Positions 50,788-60,348 of a stretch of 64,000 bases of DNA are shown here, one piece after another. Under the pieces are notes generated by a model. That model did no database searches. It saw only the letters and a program-made list of their open reading frames with translations, and was not told where the DNA came from. Positions within the stretch are counted from its first letter, which is position 1. Each line of letters begins with the position of its first letter. Source of the DNA: Candidatus Accumulibacter sp. ACC003 (GTDB lineage Bacteria; Pseudomonadota; Gammaproteobacteria; Burkholderiales; Rhodocyclaceae). The translations under genes and the position numbers were made by a program. The stretch spans positions 62,001 through 126,000 of the forward strand of contig NZ_CAJQTX010000002.1 in NCBI RefSeq assembly GCF_907163085.1, given 5' to 3'.

Positions 50788-51633
50788 TCAGCGCTGTCCG
50801 CCACTGACGCGTTCGATGTTCGCCAGGTCGGCCCATGAGGCGACGTCGGCGAATCCTTCCCGACGCAGCAAGGCGCGCACGGCCGCCGCCTGTTGATAGC
50901 CGTGCTCGAGCAGCAGCCAGGAGCCGCTGCGGAGATGGGCGGCGGCACCGCCGACTATCGCGCGGATACACGCCAGGCCGTCGCCGCCAACGACGCCATC
51001 GGTCAGCGCCATCTGCGGCTCGAACGGCAAGCCGTTCTCGTGCAAGTGCGGATCGGCGTCGGCCACATAGGGCGGGTTGGCGACGATCACGTCGAAACGC
51101 GCTTCGCCCAGTGGGGCGTACCAGTCACCCGCGAGAAAGTTGATCGCCACGGCGTGTCGTGCTGCATTTTCGCCGGCCACGGCCAGCGCCGCCGGCGAGA
51201 GATCGACGGCGGTAAGCTGTGCCGCCGGGCACAGACAGCCAAGGGTCACCGCCAGGACACCGGAGCCGGTACCGAGATCGAGGATCTGCGCGCCAGGCCG
51301 CGACGGTACGCGCGCCAGCGCCAGCTCGACCAGCAACTCCGTTTCAGGGCGCGGGATCAGGACCGCCGGGTTGAGCACGAATTCGCGCCCGTAGAACGCT
51401 GCCGAGCCCAGGAGGTAGGCCAGCGGCTCACCGCCGGCACGGCGCCCTACCAGCGCCTCGAGGGTGGCCAGCTGCTCGTCGGAGAGCGGCCGCTCGGCGT
51501 GGGCAATCAGATCGGCATGCGTACACCGGGCCACGTGCTCGACGAGCAGGCGCGCATCAAGGCGATCGATACGCCCGGCGGCGGCGCGCCACACGTCGCC
51601 GATAGCGGTCAGCCGGCGCGTTCGGGAGGCCAT
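50788..51633 (-). CDS. prmC: Peptide chain release factor N5-glutamine methyltransferase
   Basis: A 281-residue PrmC (HemK) that methylates the glutamine of the GGQ motif in release factors. An N-terminal helical domain (about 1-80) precedes the SAM motif ILDLGTGSGVLAVTLG and the catalytic VANPPYVAD. It lies downstream of prfA, whose product is its substrate. The ATG at 51631-51633 with GAGG before it is preferred; the frame is open 14 codons further. The transposable element lies just beyond its stop. Confidence 0.95.
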   Translation of the reverse strand: MASRTRRLTAIGDVWRAAAGRIDRLDARLLVEHVARCTHADLIAHAERPLSDEQLATLEALVGRRAGGEPLAYLLGSAAFYGREFVLNPAVLIPRPETELLVELALARVPSRPGAQILDLGTGSGVLAVTLGCLCPAAQLTAVDLSPAALAVAGENAARHAVAINFLAGDWYAPLGEARFDVIVANPPYVADADPHLHENGLPFEPQMALTDGVVGGDGLACIRAIVGGAAAHLRSGSWLLLEHGYQQAAAVRALLRREGFADVASWADLANIERVSGGQR

Positions 51634-51725
51634 CGTTCCTCGCTCCGCGAGCGATTCCGACGTGCCCGTCGGCATCGGTGCAAAAAGCGGCTCGCGACTT
51701 GACGCATTGCCGGTGCCCAGCGGCC

Positions 51726-52808
51726 CTACTCGCTGTCGGCGAGCAAGGCCAGTTGATCGGCCTGATATTCGGCGGTCAGCGCGGCGAGCAACTCGTCAAG
51801 ATCACCGTCCATGATCGCCTCGATCTTGTACAAGGTCAGGTTGATGCGGTGTTCGGTGACGCGGCCCTGCGGAAAATTGTACGTTCGGATTCGTTCGGAG
51901 CGGTCGCCGCTACCGATCAGACTGCGGCGCTCGGAGGCGATCGTCTCGTGCTGCGCACGTTCCTGCCCGTCCCGGATGCGCGCCGCCAGGACCGACATCG
52001 CCTGCGCCTTGTTCTTGTGCTGCGAGCGGTCATCCTGGCATTCGACAACGATCCCGGTCGGCAGGTGCGTGATGCGCACCGCCGAATCGGTCTTGTTGAT
52101 GTGCTGCCCGCCGGCACCCGAAGCACGGTAGGTGTCGACCCGGATCTCGGCCGGATTGATCTGCACGTCCTCCAGCGCATCGGCCTCGGGCATCACCGCC
52201 ACCGTGCACGCCGAAGTATGGATACGGCCCTGCGTTTCGGTATCGGGAACGCGCTGCACGCGGTGCGCTCCGGACTCGAACTTCAACCGCGAGTAGACAC
52301 CCTGGCCGCTGATCCTGGCGATGACCTCGCGGTAACCTCCGAGGTCCGAAACGCTGGCCGAGATCACGTCGACCTGCCAGCCCTGGCGCTCGGCATAGCG
52401 CGTGTACATGCGAAACAGATTGCCTGAAAACAGCGCCGACTCGTCGCCACCGGTGCCGGCGCGGATTTCTAGGAAGACGTTGCGATCGTCGTTGGCGTCT
52501 TTCGGCAGCAGCAGCTTCTGCAGATCCGCCTCGATCTGCGGCAAGCGCTCGCGGCCGATGGCCACTTCTGCTTCGGCCAGCTCGTGCATCTCGGGATCAG
52601 CCAGCAGCTCGAGCGCAGACTCAAGCTCAGCCGTGGACTGCAGCCAGGTCTGGTAGAGCGCGACGACCGGGCCGAGCTCGGCGTACTCACGCGACAGTTT
52701 CCGATACTCGTCCATGTCGCGCGTCGCGTCGCTGCTGGCCAGCATGCGGCCGACTTCGTCGAGGCGACCGATCAAATGCTCAAGTTTGTCGCGAATACTC
52801 TGGTTCAT
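51726..52808 (-). CDS. prfA: Peptide chain release factor 1
   Basis: A 360-residue RF1 that ends translation at UAA and UAG. Domain 2 holds the anticodon-like region with [20 protein letters not shown], and domain 3 carries GGQ in [40 protein letters not shown] completes the signature. The PxT-type specificity loop context fits RF1 rather than RF2, and there is no programmed frameshift. It lies between hemA and prmC. Confidence 0.97.
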   Translation of the reverse strand: MNQSIRDKLEHLIGRLDEVGRMLASSDATRDMDEYRKLSREYAELGPVVALYQTWLQSTAELESALELLADPEMHELAEAEVAIGRERLPQIEADLQKLLLPKDANDDRNVFLEIRAGTGGDESALFSGNLFRMYTRYAERQGWQVDVISASVSDLGGYREVIARISGQGVYSRLKFESGAHRVQRVPDTETQGRIHTSACTVAVMPEADALEDVQINPAEIRVDTYRASGAGGQHINKTDSAVRITHLPTGIVVECQDDRSQHKNKAQAMSVLAARIRDGQERAQHETIASERRSLIGSGDRSERIRTYNFPQGRVTEHRINLTLYKIEAIMDGDLDELLAALTAEYQADQLALLADSE

Positions 52809-52881
52809 CAGGAAGCCGGTTCAAGCGCGCGAACGCGGGAGGTCAATAGATCGAGGAGTTGGCGTCTGCAGCCGGATTCCA

Positions 52882-54144
52882 TTACTCGCCAACGCGAGAA
52901 TCGGGATGCAGATGAAAGAGGCGCCCGACCAGCTCGGGCAAGTCATCCCGGCCACCGCCGGCCTGCGCCAGGGCCTGCGTCGGCGCGTGCAGGAACTTGT
53001 TGGTCAAACGATGCGAGAAGTTCTCGAGCACTCGCGCCGGGTCGTCCCCTTTGGCCAGTAACTTCAGCGCATGTTCCATCTCGTGCCGACGTGCTCGCTC
53101 TGCGGCATCGCGCAGCGAACGAATGATCGGCACTGTACCACGCGTCGCCAACCAGCGCAGAAAGCCATCGACGCGCTCACTGACAATCGCCTCGGCGTCA
53201 AACACCGCCGCCTGGCGCGACTCGAACCCCGACTCGACCACTTGCGCCAGATCGTCGACGGTATACAGAAAAACATCGTCCATTTCGCCAACCTCGAACT
53301 CGATGTCACGCGGCACCGCCAGGTCGACCATGAACATCGGCCGGTGACGGCGAGCCTTGATCGCCCGCTCGACCATCCCCAGGCCGATGATCGGCAGCGG
53401 GCTGGCGGTGCACGAAACGACGATATCGAACTGTGCCAGTCGGTCGCCGACTTCCTCGAGCCTGATCGCCTGGCCGCCGATGCGCTCGGCCAACAGCAGA
53501 CCGCGCTCGACCGTGCGGTTGGCGATCACCGTCAGCCTGGGATGCTGCGCACAGAAATGGGTGGCGCAGAGCTCGATCATTTCGCCGGCGCCAATGAACA
53601 GGATCTTCTGGTCGGCGATACGCTCGAAGATGCGTTCGGCCAGGCGCACGGCGGCGGCGGCCATCGAAACGATATTGGCGCCAATCGCCGTCGTCGAACG
53701 AACTTCCTTGGCGACCGCAAAGGAGTGCTGGAAAAGCTTGTGCAAGGTCGTTCCGAGCGTCCCCGCCTCCTCGGCAAGGCGCAGTGCGTCCTTCATCTGG
53801 CCCAGAATCTGGGGCTCGCCGAGGACCATCGAGTCGAGCCCACTGGCGACACGAAAGGCATGCCGGACGGCGTCGCGTTCGGGATAGGTGTAGAGGTAGG
53901 GTGCGACCTCGTGCTGCGGCAGGCGATGATAGTCGGCCAGCCACTGGCTGGCCAGCTCCGACACGTCGCTGCAAAAATAGATTTCGGTGCGGTTGCAGGT
54001 CGACAGAATCGCCGCCTCTTGGACCGCTTTGCCCCGTGTCAGGTCGGCAAGCGCCTGCGGCACCGTGCCGGGCTGAAACGCGATCTGCTCGCGAACCGAG
54101 AGTGGCGCTGTGTGGTGGTTGATGCCAAGGGTAAACAGCGCCAT
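52882..54144 (-). CDS. hemA: Glutamyl-tRNA reductase
   Basis: A 420-residue NADPH-dependent enzyme making glutamate-1-semialdehyde from glutamyl-tRNA, the first step of C5-pathway heme synthesis. It begins [20 protein letters not shown]; the catalytic cysteine is in [13 protein letters not shown]. Also present are [20 protein letters not shown], the NADPH motif [17 protein letters not shown] and a C-terminal dimer helix. hemA-prfA-prmC is a classic proteobacterial operon. Confidence 0.97.
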   Translation of the reverse strand: MALFTLGINHHTAPLSVREQIAFQPGTVPQALADLTRGKAVQEAAILSTCNRTEIYFCSDVSELASQWLADYHRLPQHEVAPYLYTYPERDAVRHAFRVASGLDSMVLGEPQILGQMKDALRLAEEAGTLGTTLHKLFQHSFAVAKEVRSTTAIGANIVSMAAAAVRLAERIFERIADQKILFIGAGEMIELCATHFCAQHPRLTVIANRTVERGLLLAERIGGQAIRLEEVGDRLAQFDIVVSCTASPLPIIGLGMVERAIKARRHRPMFMVDLAVPRDIEFEVGEMDDVFLYTVDDLAQVVESGFESRQAAVFDAEAIVSERVDGFLRWLATRGTVPIIRSLRDAAERARRHEMEHALKLLAKGDDPARVLENFSHRLTNKFLHAPTQALAQAGGGRDDLPELVGRLFHLHPDSRVGE

Positions 54145-54229
54145 GCGTGACAGAGGGTGGGCAATGGGGGTGGCAAGTCAGCGGCCGATTATATCACCCA
54201 CGCTGCCGGCCTCCCGGAGCCCTGAGCAC

Positions 54230-54252
54230 TGCGCACTGCGCACTGCGCAGCG
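54230..54252. repeat. Short tandem repeat in the hemA upstream region
   Basis: Three successive units of the type ACTGCGC lie about 90 bases upstream of the hemA start, followed by GCAGCGCTGATG. No function is proposed. Confidence 0.5.
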
Positions 54253-54287
54253 CTGATGACCGTTGCCGAAAGCGAGCGGCAAAGCGG

Positions 54288-57149
54288 TCAGGCGACGTCG
54301 GGCGCCGGTTTGCCGATATAGTAGCCTTGCGCGTAGTCCACACCGAAGGCCCGCAGCATGTTCAGCGCGCGCTCGTCTTCGACGAACTCGGCCACAGTCT
54401 TCTTGCCGAAGCCACGCGCCACCTCGGCCAGGGCCCGCACAAAGACCTGATCGTCCGGACTGTCAACCAGCGTACGCACAAACGAGCCGTCGATCTTGAC
54501 GTAATCAACGGGCAACTGCTTGACATAATTGAACGAGGAAAAGCCGACGCCGAAGTCGTCCAGTGAAAACGCACAACCCAGTTCCCGCACAGCATTCATG
54601 AACGTGCGGGCGGCGGAAAAATCCGATACCGCTGCGGTCTCCGTGATTTCAAAAACGACGTGGCTTGGCAGGAGCGGGCTGCGCGACAGCTCATCACGGA
54701 TGAACGCCAGCAGCCGCGAATCGTTGATGCTGACGCCGGAGAGATTGATCGAGAAGCTGTAGTGCTTGCCGGCGGCAAAAAGTTCCAGCATCTTGCCAAA
54801 CACGTGATGAATCACGTAGCGATCGATGTCGCGTATCAGGCCGCCGTTCTCGGCCACCTCCATGAACATGCCAGGCGGAATCAGTGAGCCATCCGCGGCG
54901 CGCATGCGTACCAGCGCCTCGTAGTGACTGACCTGCTTCGCCCGGATATCGAGTATCGGCTGGTAATGAACGACAAATCGCTGGTCGGTCAGCGAGCGGT
55001 TGATCATCTCCTCCCAGTACAGGCGGTTCTGCATCTTCTCCTGTACGCCCTCGCCCTCGGCGTAGAGATGCCAGCCCGCGCCCCCTTTCGACTTGGCCTG
55101 ATACATCGCGATATCGGCGTTGGCGAGCAACTGCTTGACGTCCATCAGCGCCTCCGAAAAGACGACGATGCCGATGCTGGCGGAAACACGATGGTTTGCT
55201 GCCAGGCCGGGGAACTTAATTTCTGCGAGTCGTGCGTTGATCTTCTCGGCGACCTGGATCGCACCCTCGCGGTCACATTCGTGCAGCAGGATACCGAGCT
55301 CGTCACCACCCAGGCGGCCAAGCAGATCGCTGGCCCGCGCGACGCTACGCACCTCGTCGGCGACGACCCGCAAGAGTGCATCACCCGCCTGGTGTCCGCT
55401 CAGATCGTTGACGTACTTGAAGCCATCGAGGTCGAGGTAGAGCAGCGCTCCGTCGTGCGCCAAACGCCGGGCGCTGGCCAGAGCCTGATCGAGTCCGTTC
55501 TGAAAGTGCTGCCGATTGACCAAACCGGTCAAGGGATCGTACTCGGCCAGATAACTGACGTGCGATTCAGCACGCTTGCGCTCGGTGTGGTCGATGCCGA
55601 CCGAGAGGATCATCACCGCATCATCAGTGCGCTCGGAAAGACGCGAGTGGTTCCAGGTAATCTCGTAGGACTGACCATTGGCGCTCTTGAGAATCGACTC
55701 CAGGTGAACGTGCTGACGATCGCCCGCGGCAATGTCGCGCACCGCCTGCTGAATCGCCAGCTCAGACGACCCGTCCGAGCACAGCAGCTCGCAAAAGCGC
55801 TTGCCCGATAGATCTTCTTCGGCCCAGCCCGACAACAGGCGCCCATAACGATTCAAGCTCAGGATCCGCCCGTCGACGGACTGCGTCAGAATGATCACCT
55901 GCGCGGTATCGAGCAGACTCTTGCTGAAGTCGCGTTCGACTGAAATCCGCTGCAGCATGCCCTGCATCTGCTCAGCATGCGCGGCTTCGTCTCGCTCCAG
56001 GGTCTCGAGCCGATACGACAGATCGATCGCCGCCTCGTCGAGGCTGTCGATTTCGTCATCAACCAGCCGCCGGGACCGCGGTGAAATGCGCGCCCGCGCC
56101 TCGGCAAACGCGCTGCGCCCGAGCAGCGGAATGGCGCGCACGGCCTGGGTCATCCGCTGCAGCGGCGCGTGCACCAGCAGTGCCAGCAACAGCAAGGAAA
56201 ACAGCGAGGCCAGCAACTCTCCCCACAAGCGATTCAAGACCGAATTTTCGATGTCCGCCAGCGCTTGCGTCAGATCGTCGATAACGACCAGCAGCGCTGG
56301 CGACGACGCACCGTCAAGCGCATCGAGAGCCATGAATGACAACTCGAACTGCCTGCCGCCGTACGACAGCAAACGCCAGGCGCGTCCACCGGGCATCGGC
56401 GGCACCTCGCTCAACTGCTCGAGCAAGGGCAGGTTTCGTTCGGCGCTGCTCAGCCCGATAGCGCGCAAGCCCAGATGGGGCAGGATATTCTTGCCTTCTG
56501 GAGAGACCGCCGGGACCAGCACGCCGAGATCAGCGCCCGACAAGCGGAAGAACGAGACGACCACGTCGGCCAGCGAGCTGCCGAGGACAACCGCCCCGGC
56601 CACCTGACCAGCCGACAGGATCGGCGCTGCCGCAAACTGCGTACAGCGATCCTGGCAGCGCGTCCACTGCATCGCCCGCTCGTCAGCAATAACGGTACGC
56701 ACCTGCGCATCGTGATTCAATGCGCTGAGCGTATCGGTCCGCCAGGTCGCCAGGGCTTGGCCGCTCCTGGCGTACACCTGCAGTGAGTCAAGACCCAAAT
56801 CAAGCTGCAGAACCGACCAGTAGCTGTCAAAGTGCTGCCGCAGCAGGGCGTTGCCGGCCGGTGTCTGGAACAGGCTGACGCCAACCGAGTCGAGGGCGGC
56901 GAGCATGCCGGCCAAGGCCTGCAAGCGCAAACCGGAATCGGTGCGCAGGGCAAACGCCTGCGCGACCAGGCGCTCTCTGGTCGCCGTCCGTTGCACTTCG
57001 AAGCGGCTCCGCAGATCGTGATAATGCAGCAAAGACAGCGCACCGTTCACCGACAGCATCACGCCACCGAGGGTCAGCAATATCTTCCACTTGAGACTGA
57101 GAAATCGGAAGCCGCCGCGCGCTGCTGCTGGAGATGAACTATCGAGCAT
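54288..57149 (-). CDS. GGDEF-EAL cyclic-di-GMP signalling protein with periplasmic sensor and PAS domain
   Basis: A 953-residue membrane protein. TM1 is at about 23-43, a periplasmic sensor region spans about 45-305, and TM2 about 310-330 (LLASLFSLLLLALLVHAPLQ). A HAMP-like and coiled-coil linker leads to a PAS domain (about 410-530). The GGDEF domain follows with LGRLGGDELG, that is GGDEL at the active site. The EAL domain shows YEALVRM, NLSGV, DDFGVGFSSF, KIDGSF and AEFVE, consistent with an active phosphodiesterase. The net activity is therefore more likely c-di-GMP breakdown, though GGDEL may retain synthesis. It is last of three genes with a porin-like protein and a small phosphate-binding-like protein upstream. 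Confidence 0.92.
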   Translation of the reverse strand: MLDSSSPAAARGGFRFLSLKWKILLTLGGVMLSVNGALSLLHYHDLRSRFEVQRTATRERLVAQAFALRTDSGLRLQALAGMLAALDSVGVSLFQTPAGNALLRQHFDSYWSVLQLDLGLDSLQVYARSGQALATWRTDTLSALNHDAQVRTVIADERAMQWTRCQDRCTQFAAAPILSAGQVAGAVVLGSSLADVVVSFFRLSGADLGVLVPAVSPEGKNILPHLGLRAIGLSSAERNLPLLEQLSEVPPMPGGRAWRLLSYGGRQFELSFMALDALDGASSPALLVVIDDLTQALADIENSVLNRLWGELLASLFSLLLLALLVHAPLQRMTQAVRAIPLLGRSAFAEARARISPRSRRLVDDEIDSLDEAAIDLSYRLETLERDEAAHAEQMQGMLQRISVERDFSKSLLDTAQVIILTQSVDGRILSLNRYGRLLSGWAEEDLSGKRFCELLCSDGSSELAIQQAVRDIAAGDRQHVHLESILKSANGQSYEITWNHSRLSERTDDAVMILSVGIDHTERKRAESHVSYLAEYDPLTGLVNRQHFQNGLDQALASARRLAHDGALLYLDLDGFKYVNDLSGHQAGDALLRVVADEVRSVARASDLLGRLGGDELGILLHECDREGAIQVAEKINARLAEIKFPGLAANHRVSASIGIVVFSEALMDVKQLLANADIAMYQAKSKGGAGWHLYAEGEGVQEKMQNRLYWEEMINRSLTDQRFVVHYQPILDIRAKQVSHYEALVRMRAADGSLIPPGMFMEVAENGGLIRDIDRYVIHHVFGKMLELFAAGKHYSFSINLSGVSINDSRLLAFIRDELSRSPLLPSHVVFEITETAAVSDFSAARTFMNAVRELGCAFSLDDFGVGFSSFNYVKQLPVDYVKIDGSFVRTLVDSPDDQVFVRALAEVARGFGKKTVAEFVEDERALNMLRAFGVDYAQGYYIGKPAPDVA

Positions 57150-57158
57150 CGGGAAATA

Positions 57159-58376
57159 CTAGAAACGGAACGAGCCGAGCAACATGAAGTTATCCCAGTA
57201 CTGCCGCAGATCGCTTGCCGCGGGGTTGTCCTGCACGGCCAGAAAGCCGGTGCCATTGACGCGGTGCGCTTCGGCGCGCAGCATGAACTGAGGAGTGACG
57301 TCGAAGCGTACGCCGACCGTCCAGTCCTTGGCAAAGCGCGTAAAACCCGGCAGACGCGTCGCCGCGGAAAAGTCGCTGCCATCGCGATCGCCTTTGTCGG
57401 CGTAATACGCGTCGTAACGCACCAGCGCTTCCCACTTTGGCGCCAGGCGGTAAGTGCCCTGCAGGTAATAGCTCTCGCCGGTCGCGTCGCCGTTGTAGAA
57501 GAAGCGCCCGAAATCCTTGACCGACGTTCGACGACTGGCATATTCGCTGGTCAGACTCCAGTTCTCGGCGTTGTACTGGGCAGAAAAGATTAGTGGCGTC
57601 AGCTTGAAGCGCCCCGCTGCCAAGCGGTCGGCATAGCCCGGCTTGTAGCGCAGATCGAGATGCAGGGCGGTGAAAGCCAGCCGATACTTGCCGCCAGCTC
57701 CCTCGTAGATGGCTTGAAAATCGGGCGCCAGCTTGGCATCCAGATGACCGGGCGGATTGAGACCAACCAGCGCCACCGTGGCCGCTTCGGTGTTCGTCTG
57801 CGGCTGCCCGAGCGCCAGGCTGGCGGACAGGGTGCCGGCTTCGTCGTAGCTTTCAAGGTAGATCTCCGCACCGTCGGCCGACACCGTCAGGTTGCGCGTC
57901 CGGTCGAAATAGATCGATTGCGGCAGGATGATGCTCGGTCGGGTAAAAGGAACGTCGCGCGTCTTGTTGTACAAACCGTAGGCGGTCTTCACTCGTCCGA
58001 GGCGAATGCCACCCCGCCCCTCTTCGCTGGACACCGCAGTCCAGTCGACCAGCCCGTAATCAAGGCGCACGCCACCGTCATCGGTGCCACCGGCGGTATG
58101 TGAAAGTAGTTGGGCCGATAGCTGCACATCCGGTGTCAAGCGCCATGACGCATTGACACCGATCTCGCTGAAATCCTTACTGATGCGATCGTCGCTATGA
58201 CCGAAAAAGTTATTGTCAGAGGTGTTCACCAGCGTCAGCGAAGCAAATCCGTGCACCTGCAGGTCGCCGTCCAACAAATCGATGGCGCGCGCTGGCCGTC
58301 CCAGCAGCGCCAGCACGCCAATCAGGGCAACGGCGAATGCCGCCTTAGCGAATCTTGAGTACACGCACATTCTCAT
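57159..58376 (-). CDS. Porin-like outer-membrane beta-barrel protein
   Basis: A 405-residue exported protein. The signal peptide (FAKAAFAVALIGVLALLGRP) is cleaved near ARA. The mature chain begins LQVHGFASLTLVNTSDNNFF and is full of alternating beta-strand patterns, ending in FMLLGSFRF with the C-terminal phenylalanine that BAM recognises. It lacks clear homology to classical trimeric porins in what I can see, so the substrate is unknown. It starts at 58376 (ATG), overlapping the upstream gene by 32 bases, and stops 9 bases before the GGDEF/EAL gene. The three form one operon. Confidence 0.85.
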   Translation of the reverse strand: MRMCVYSRFAKAAFAVALIGVLALLGRPARAIDLLDGDLQVHGFASLTLVNTSDNNFFGHSDDRISKDFSEIGVNASWRLTPDVQLSAQLLSHTAGGTDDGGVRLDYGLVDWTAVSSEEGRGGIRLGRVKTAYGLYNKTRDVPFTRPSIILPQSIYFDRTRNLTVSADGAEIYLESYDEAGTLSASLALGQPQTNTEAATVALVGLNPPGHLDAKLAPDFQAIYEGAGGKYRLAFTALHLDLRYKPGYADRLAAGRFKLTPLIFSAQYNAENWSLTSEYASRRTSVKDFGRFFYNGDATGESYYLQGTYRLAPKWEALVRYDAYYADKGDRDGSDFSAATRLPGFTRFAKDWTVGVRFDVTPQFMLRAEAHRVNGTGFLAVQDNPAASDLRQYWDNFMLLGSFRF

Positions 58377-58818
58377 TAACCTCGCTCGCCTTGGCGTAAC
58401 CGATGGCGCCTGGCGTCGCTGCCACGCGAGCCAACATCTCCTGCGTCGAGGCGACCTGCTCGGGGTACTGTCCCTGCCCCGAAAAGACCTGCCGGTCCCA
58501 AGCCATCCGCAATTGATGCGGAAACACCTGTAGCACGCTCTTGCTGAAGGTTGCGTGCTCGGGCGCATCGTCGCGCAAGACAAAAACCTTGACTGGGGTG
58601 GCTGCGGGCCATTTCTGGAGGAGCATGCCAAAGATCGCACGCAAGGACGCGCGGGGAATCGCCTCTTCCCGGGTCGCCGGATGCGTGATGACCACCATTG
58701 ACGACTCGGCCGTCTGGGCATGGGCGTTGGCCATCAGCAGGGCCGCCGTCAGCAGGCCGAGCGCGAGGGCCCGACCAAGCGAAGCCCCGAATTTAATGGC
58801 GAGAAGCATTCTTATCAC
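58345..58818 (-). CDS. Small periplasmic phosphate-binding-protein-like (PstS-type) protein
   Basis: A 157-residue exported protein with signal peptide (ALALGLLTAALLMANAHAQ). The mature part shows ITHPATREEAIPRASLRAIF, FGMLLQKWPAATPVKVFVLR and a TPGAIGYAKASEV end, the pattern of truncated PstS-like substrate-binding domains. Full PstS is about twice as long, so it probably does not serve an ABC transporter. Such stand-alone domains often precede a porin-like gene and a signalling gene, as here. A sensor role feeding the GGDEF/EAL protein is inference. Confidence 0.78.
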   Translation of the reverse strand: MIRMLLAIKFGASLGRALALGLLTAALLMANAHAQTAESSMVVITHPATREEAIPRASLRAIFGMLLQKWPAATPVKVFVLRDDAPEHATFSKSVLQVFPHQLRMAWDRQVFSGQGQYPEQVASTQEMLARVAATPGAIGYAKASEVNENVRVLKIR

Positions 58819-59061
58819 GCGCGCATCCTACCAGACAACGCGACCGAAACCCTTGCTCTCTTCGCTGGCCGCAGTTCATCAACGCGGCGCCCCAACAGCC
58901 CAGCAGGCGAAGCAGCCAGCGAGATCGCCGACGGGTGCGCCAGCAACTTCAGCCAGAGGCGAGGTGACTCCTGGCGAAGCCAGCGTCCGACGAATTCCGC
59001 TGCCTCGGCAGCTCGCGCACGTGTCCGCAGACGCGAACGCCCAACGGCTTGCCGTCGCCAC

Positions 59062-59088
59062 AAAAAAAAGCCACGGCGTGCCGTGGCC
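59062..59088 (-). terminator. Rho-independent terminator after the PbpG-type gene
   Basis: On the minus strand CCACGGC-AC-GCCGTGG forms a 7-bp GC stem followed by a run of eight T. It lies 20 bases past the stop of the endopeptidase gene, as expected for its transcript end. Confidence 0.88.
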
Positions 59089-59107
59089 AGTGACTCATCG
59101 GCGCGAC

Positions 59108-60232
59108 TCAAGCAGGCGTCGGATGCTTGCCAGACGCTGCCGCGCTCTCCATCCAGCGCTTGATGCGATTCGCATCGCCGATACGAGTTTGCTTGCCAGC
59201 CGAATCGAGCAGCACAATCACCACCGGTCGGTCTGCGACGCGCGCCTGCATCACCAGACACTTGCCAGCTTCCTGAATGTAGCCGGTCTTCGACAGACCG
59301 ATCTCCCAGGTTGGGCTCTTGACCAGCTGATTGGTATTGCGGTACTCGATCTCGCGCCCTTTCACTTCGGCAGTCGCTCCGGAGGTCGTTGAGAACTCGC
59401 GAATCAGGGGATAGCGGTGGGCAGCAGCAACCATTCGCGCCAGATCGCGCGCCGTCGACACGTTGTTGCTGGTCAACCCGGTGGGATCCTCGAAATGCGT
59501 CCGGGCCATTCCCAGCGATACCGCTTTGCGGTTCATGGCGACGATGAACGCCGGCAAGCCGCCCGGGTAGTTACGTCCGAGAGCGTGCGCCGCACGGTTC
59601 TCCGACGACATCAACGCCAGCAACAAGGCCATTTCGCGGGTCAGCACGCTGCCCACCTGCAGGCGCGAACGACTGCCCTTCAAATAATCGACGTCGTCGT
59701 CGGTGATGGTAATTGCTTCCTGCAAGTTCGGCATGCTGTCGAGCACGACCATCGCCGTCATGACCTTGGTAATCGACGCGATGGGCACGACGGTCGTGGC
59801 ATTCTTCTCGTACAGGGTCTCCGAACCGTCCTCGGCGATCACCAGTGCCGAACCCGATTGCACGGCCAGGCGACCCGGTTCCTGCCACAGGTCCACGTCA
59901 TGGGCGAAGGCCCGGTTCACATTCCTCTTGTGAACGCTGGCGCTGTTCTTGCCGGTCGTCGCCACCGGCGCAGACTTGCTGCTCCTGGCGACGCGAGTTG
60001 ACTTGGCCTTCGCCGCTTTCGGCTGCGCTTTCGGCTGCGCCTTCGGCTTTGCCGCCACCGTTGCGCTCTTCTTGGCTACCGGCTGCGCCTTCGGCGTTGC
60101 TCGCGCCTTGCTTTTCTGCGCTTCCTCCTTGCTCTTGGCCTTGTCCACCGCGTGCGCCGCGTCCATCGCCATCAAACTGGTACCCAACAGGGTACCCACC
60201 AACAACACTGCCCTAAGCATCATCCGCATCAT
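59108..60232 (-). CDS. pbpG: D-alanyl-D-alanine endopeptidase, PbpG (S11) type
   Basis: A 374-residue periplasmic serine peptidase that cuts cross-links in peptidoglycan. A signal peptide (LRAVLLVGTLLGTSLMAMDA) precedes a Lys/Ala/Pro-rich segment with repeated AQPK (about 35-95), likely a cell-wall-binding or flexible spacer. The S11 domain has the nucleophile in IASITKVMTAM, the SxN motif in MSSENRAAHAL and the KTG motif in GLSKTGYI. The ATG at 60230-60232 follows GGAGG and starts the signal peptide; the frame is open 12 codons further. A clear terminator follows. Confidence 0.93.
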   Translation of the reverse strand: MMRMMLRAVLLVGTLLGTSLMAMDAAHAVDKAKSKEEAQKSKARATPKAQPVAKKSATVAAKPKAQPKAQPKAAKAKSTRVARSSKSAPVATTGKNSASVHKRNVNRAFAHDVDLWQEPGRLAVQSGSALVIAEDGSETLYEKNATTVVPIASITKVMTAMVVLDSMPNLQEAITITDDDVDYLKGSRSRLQVGSVLTREMALLLALMSSENRAAHALGRNYPGGLPAFIVAMNRKAVSLGMARTHFEDPTGLTSNNVSTARDLARMVAAAHRYPLIREFSTTSGATAEVKGREIEYRNTNQLVKSPTWEIGLSKTGYIQEAGKCLVMQARVADRPVVIVLLDSAGKQTRIGDANRIKRWMESAAASGKHPTPA

Positions 60233-60331
60233 GAACCTCCCGCACGATCGACCACTACGATTTCTCACAATTCTATCGCAACCTTTCTTCCGGGAGAACC
60301 ATAACTTCGGGAAAATAAGGGGATAGGTAGA

Positions 60332-60344
60332 CTACATAATGTAG
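60332..60344. promoter_or_regulatory. Palindrome CTACATAATGTAG upstream of pbpG
   Basis: A perfect 13-base palindrome (6+1+6) in an AT-rich stretch between the patatin-like gene and pbpG. It contains TATGTA or TACATA hexamers that could act as a -10 region, and might be an operator. The function is inferred from position only. Confidence 0.35.
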
Positions 60345-60348
60345 CACA

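Noticed and set aside
54230-54252. A regulatory array in the ACTGCGC tandem repeat
   Set aside because: Only three short units, no known site resemblance, and ordinary for GC-rich intergenic DNA.
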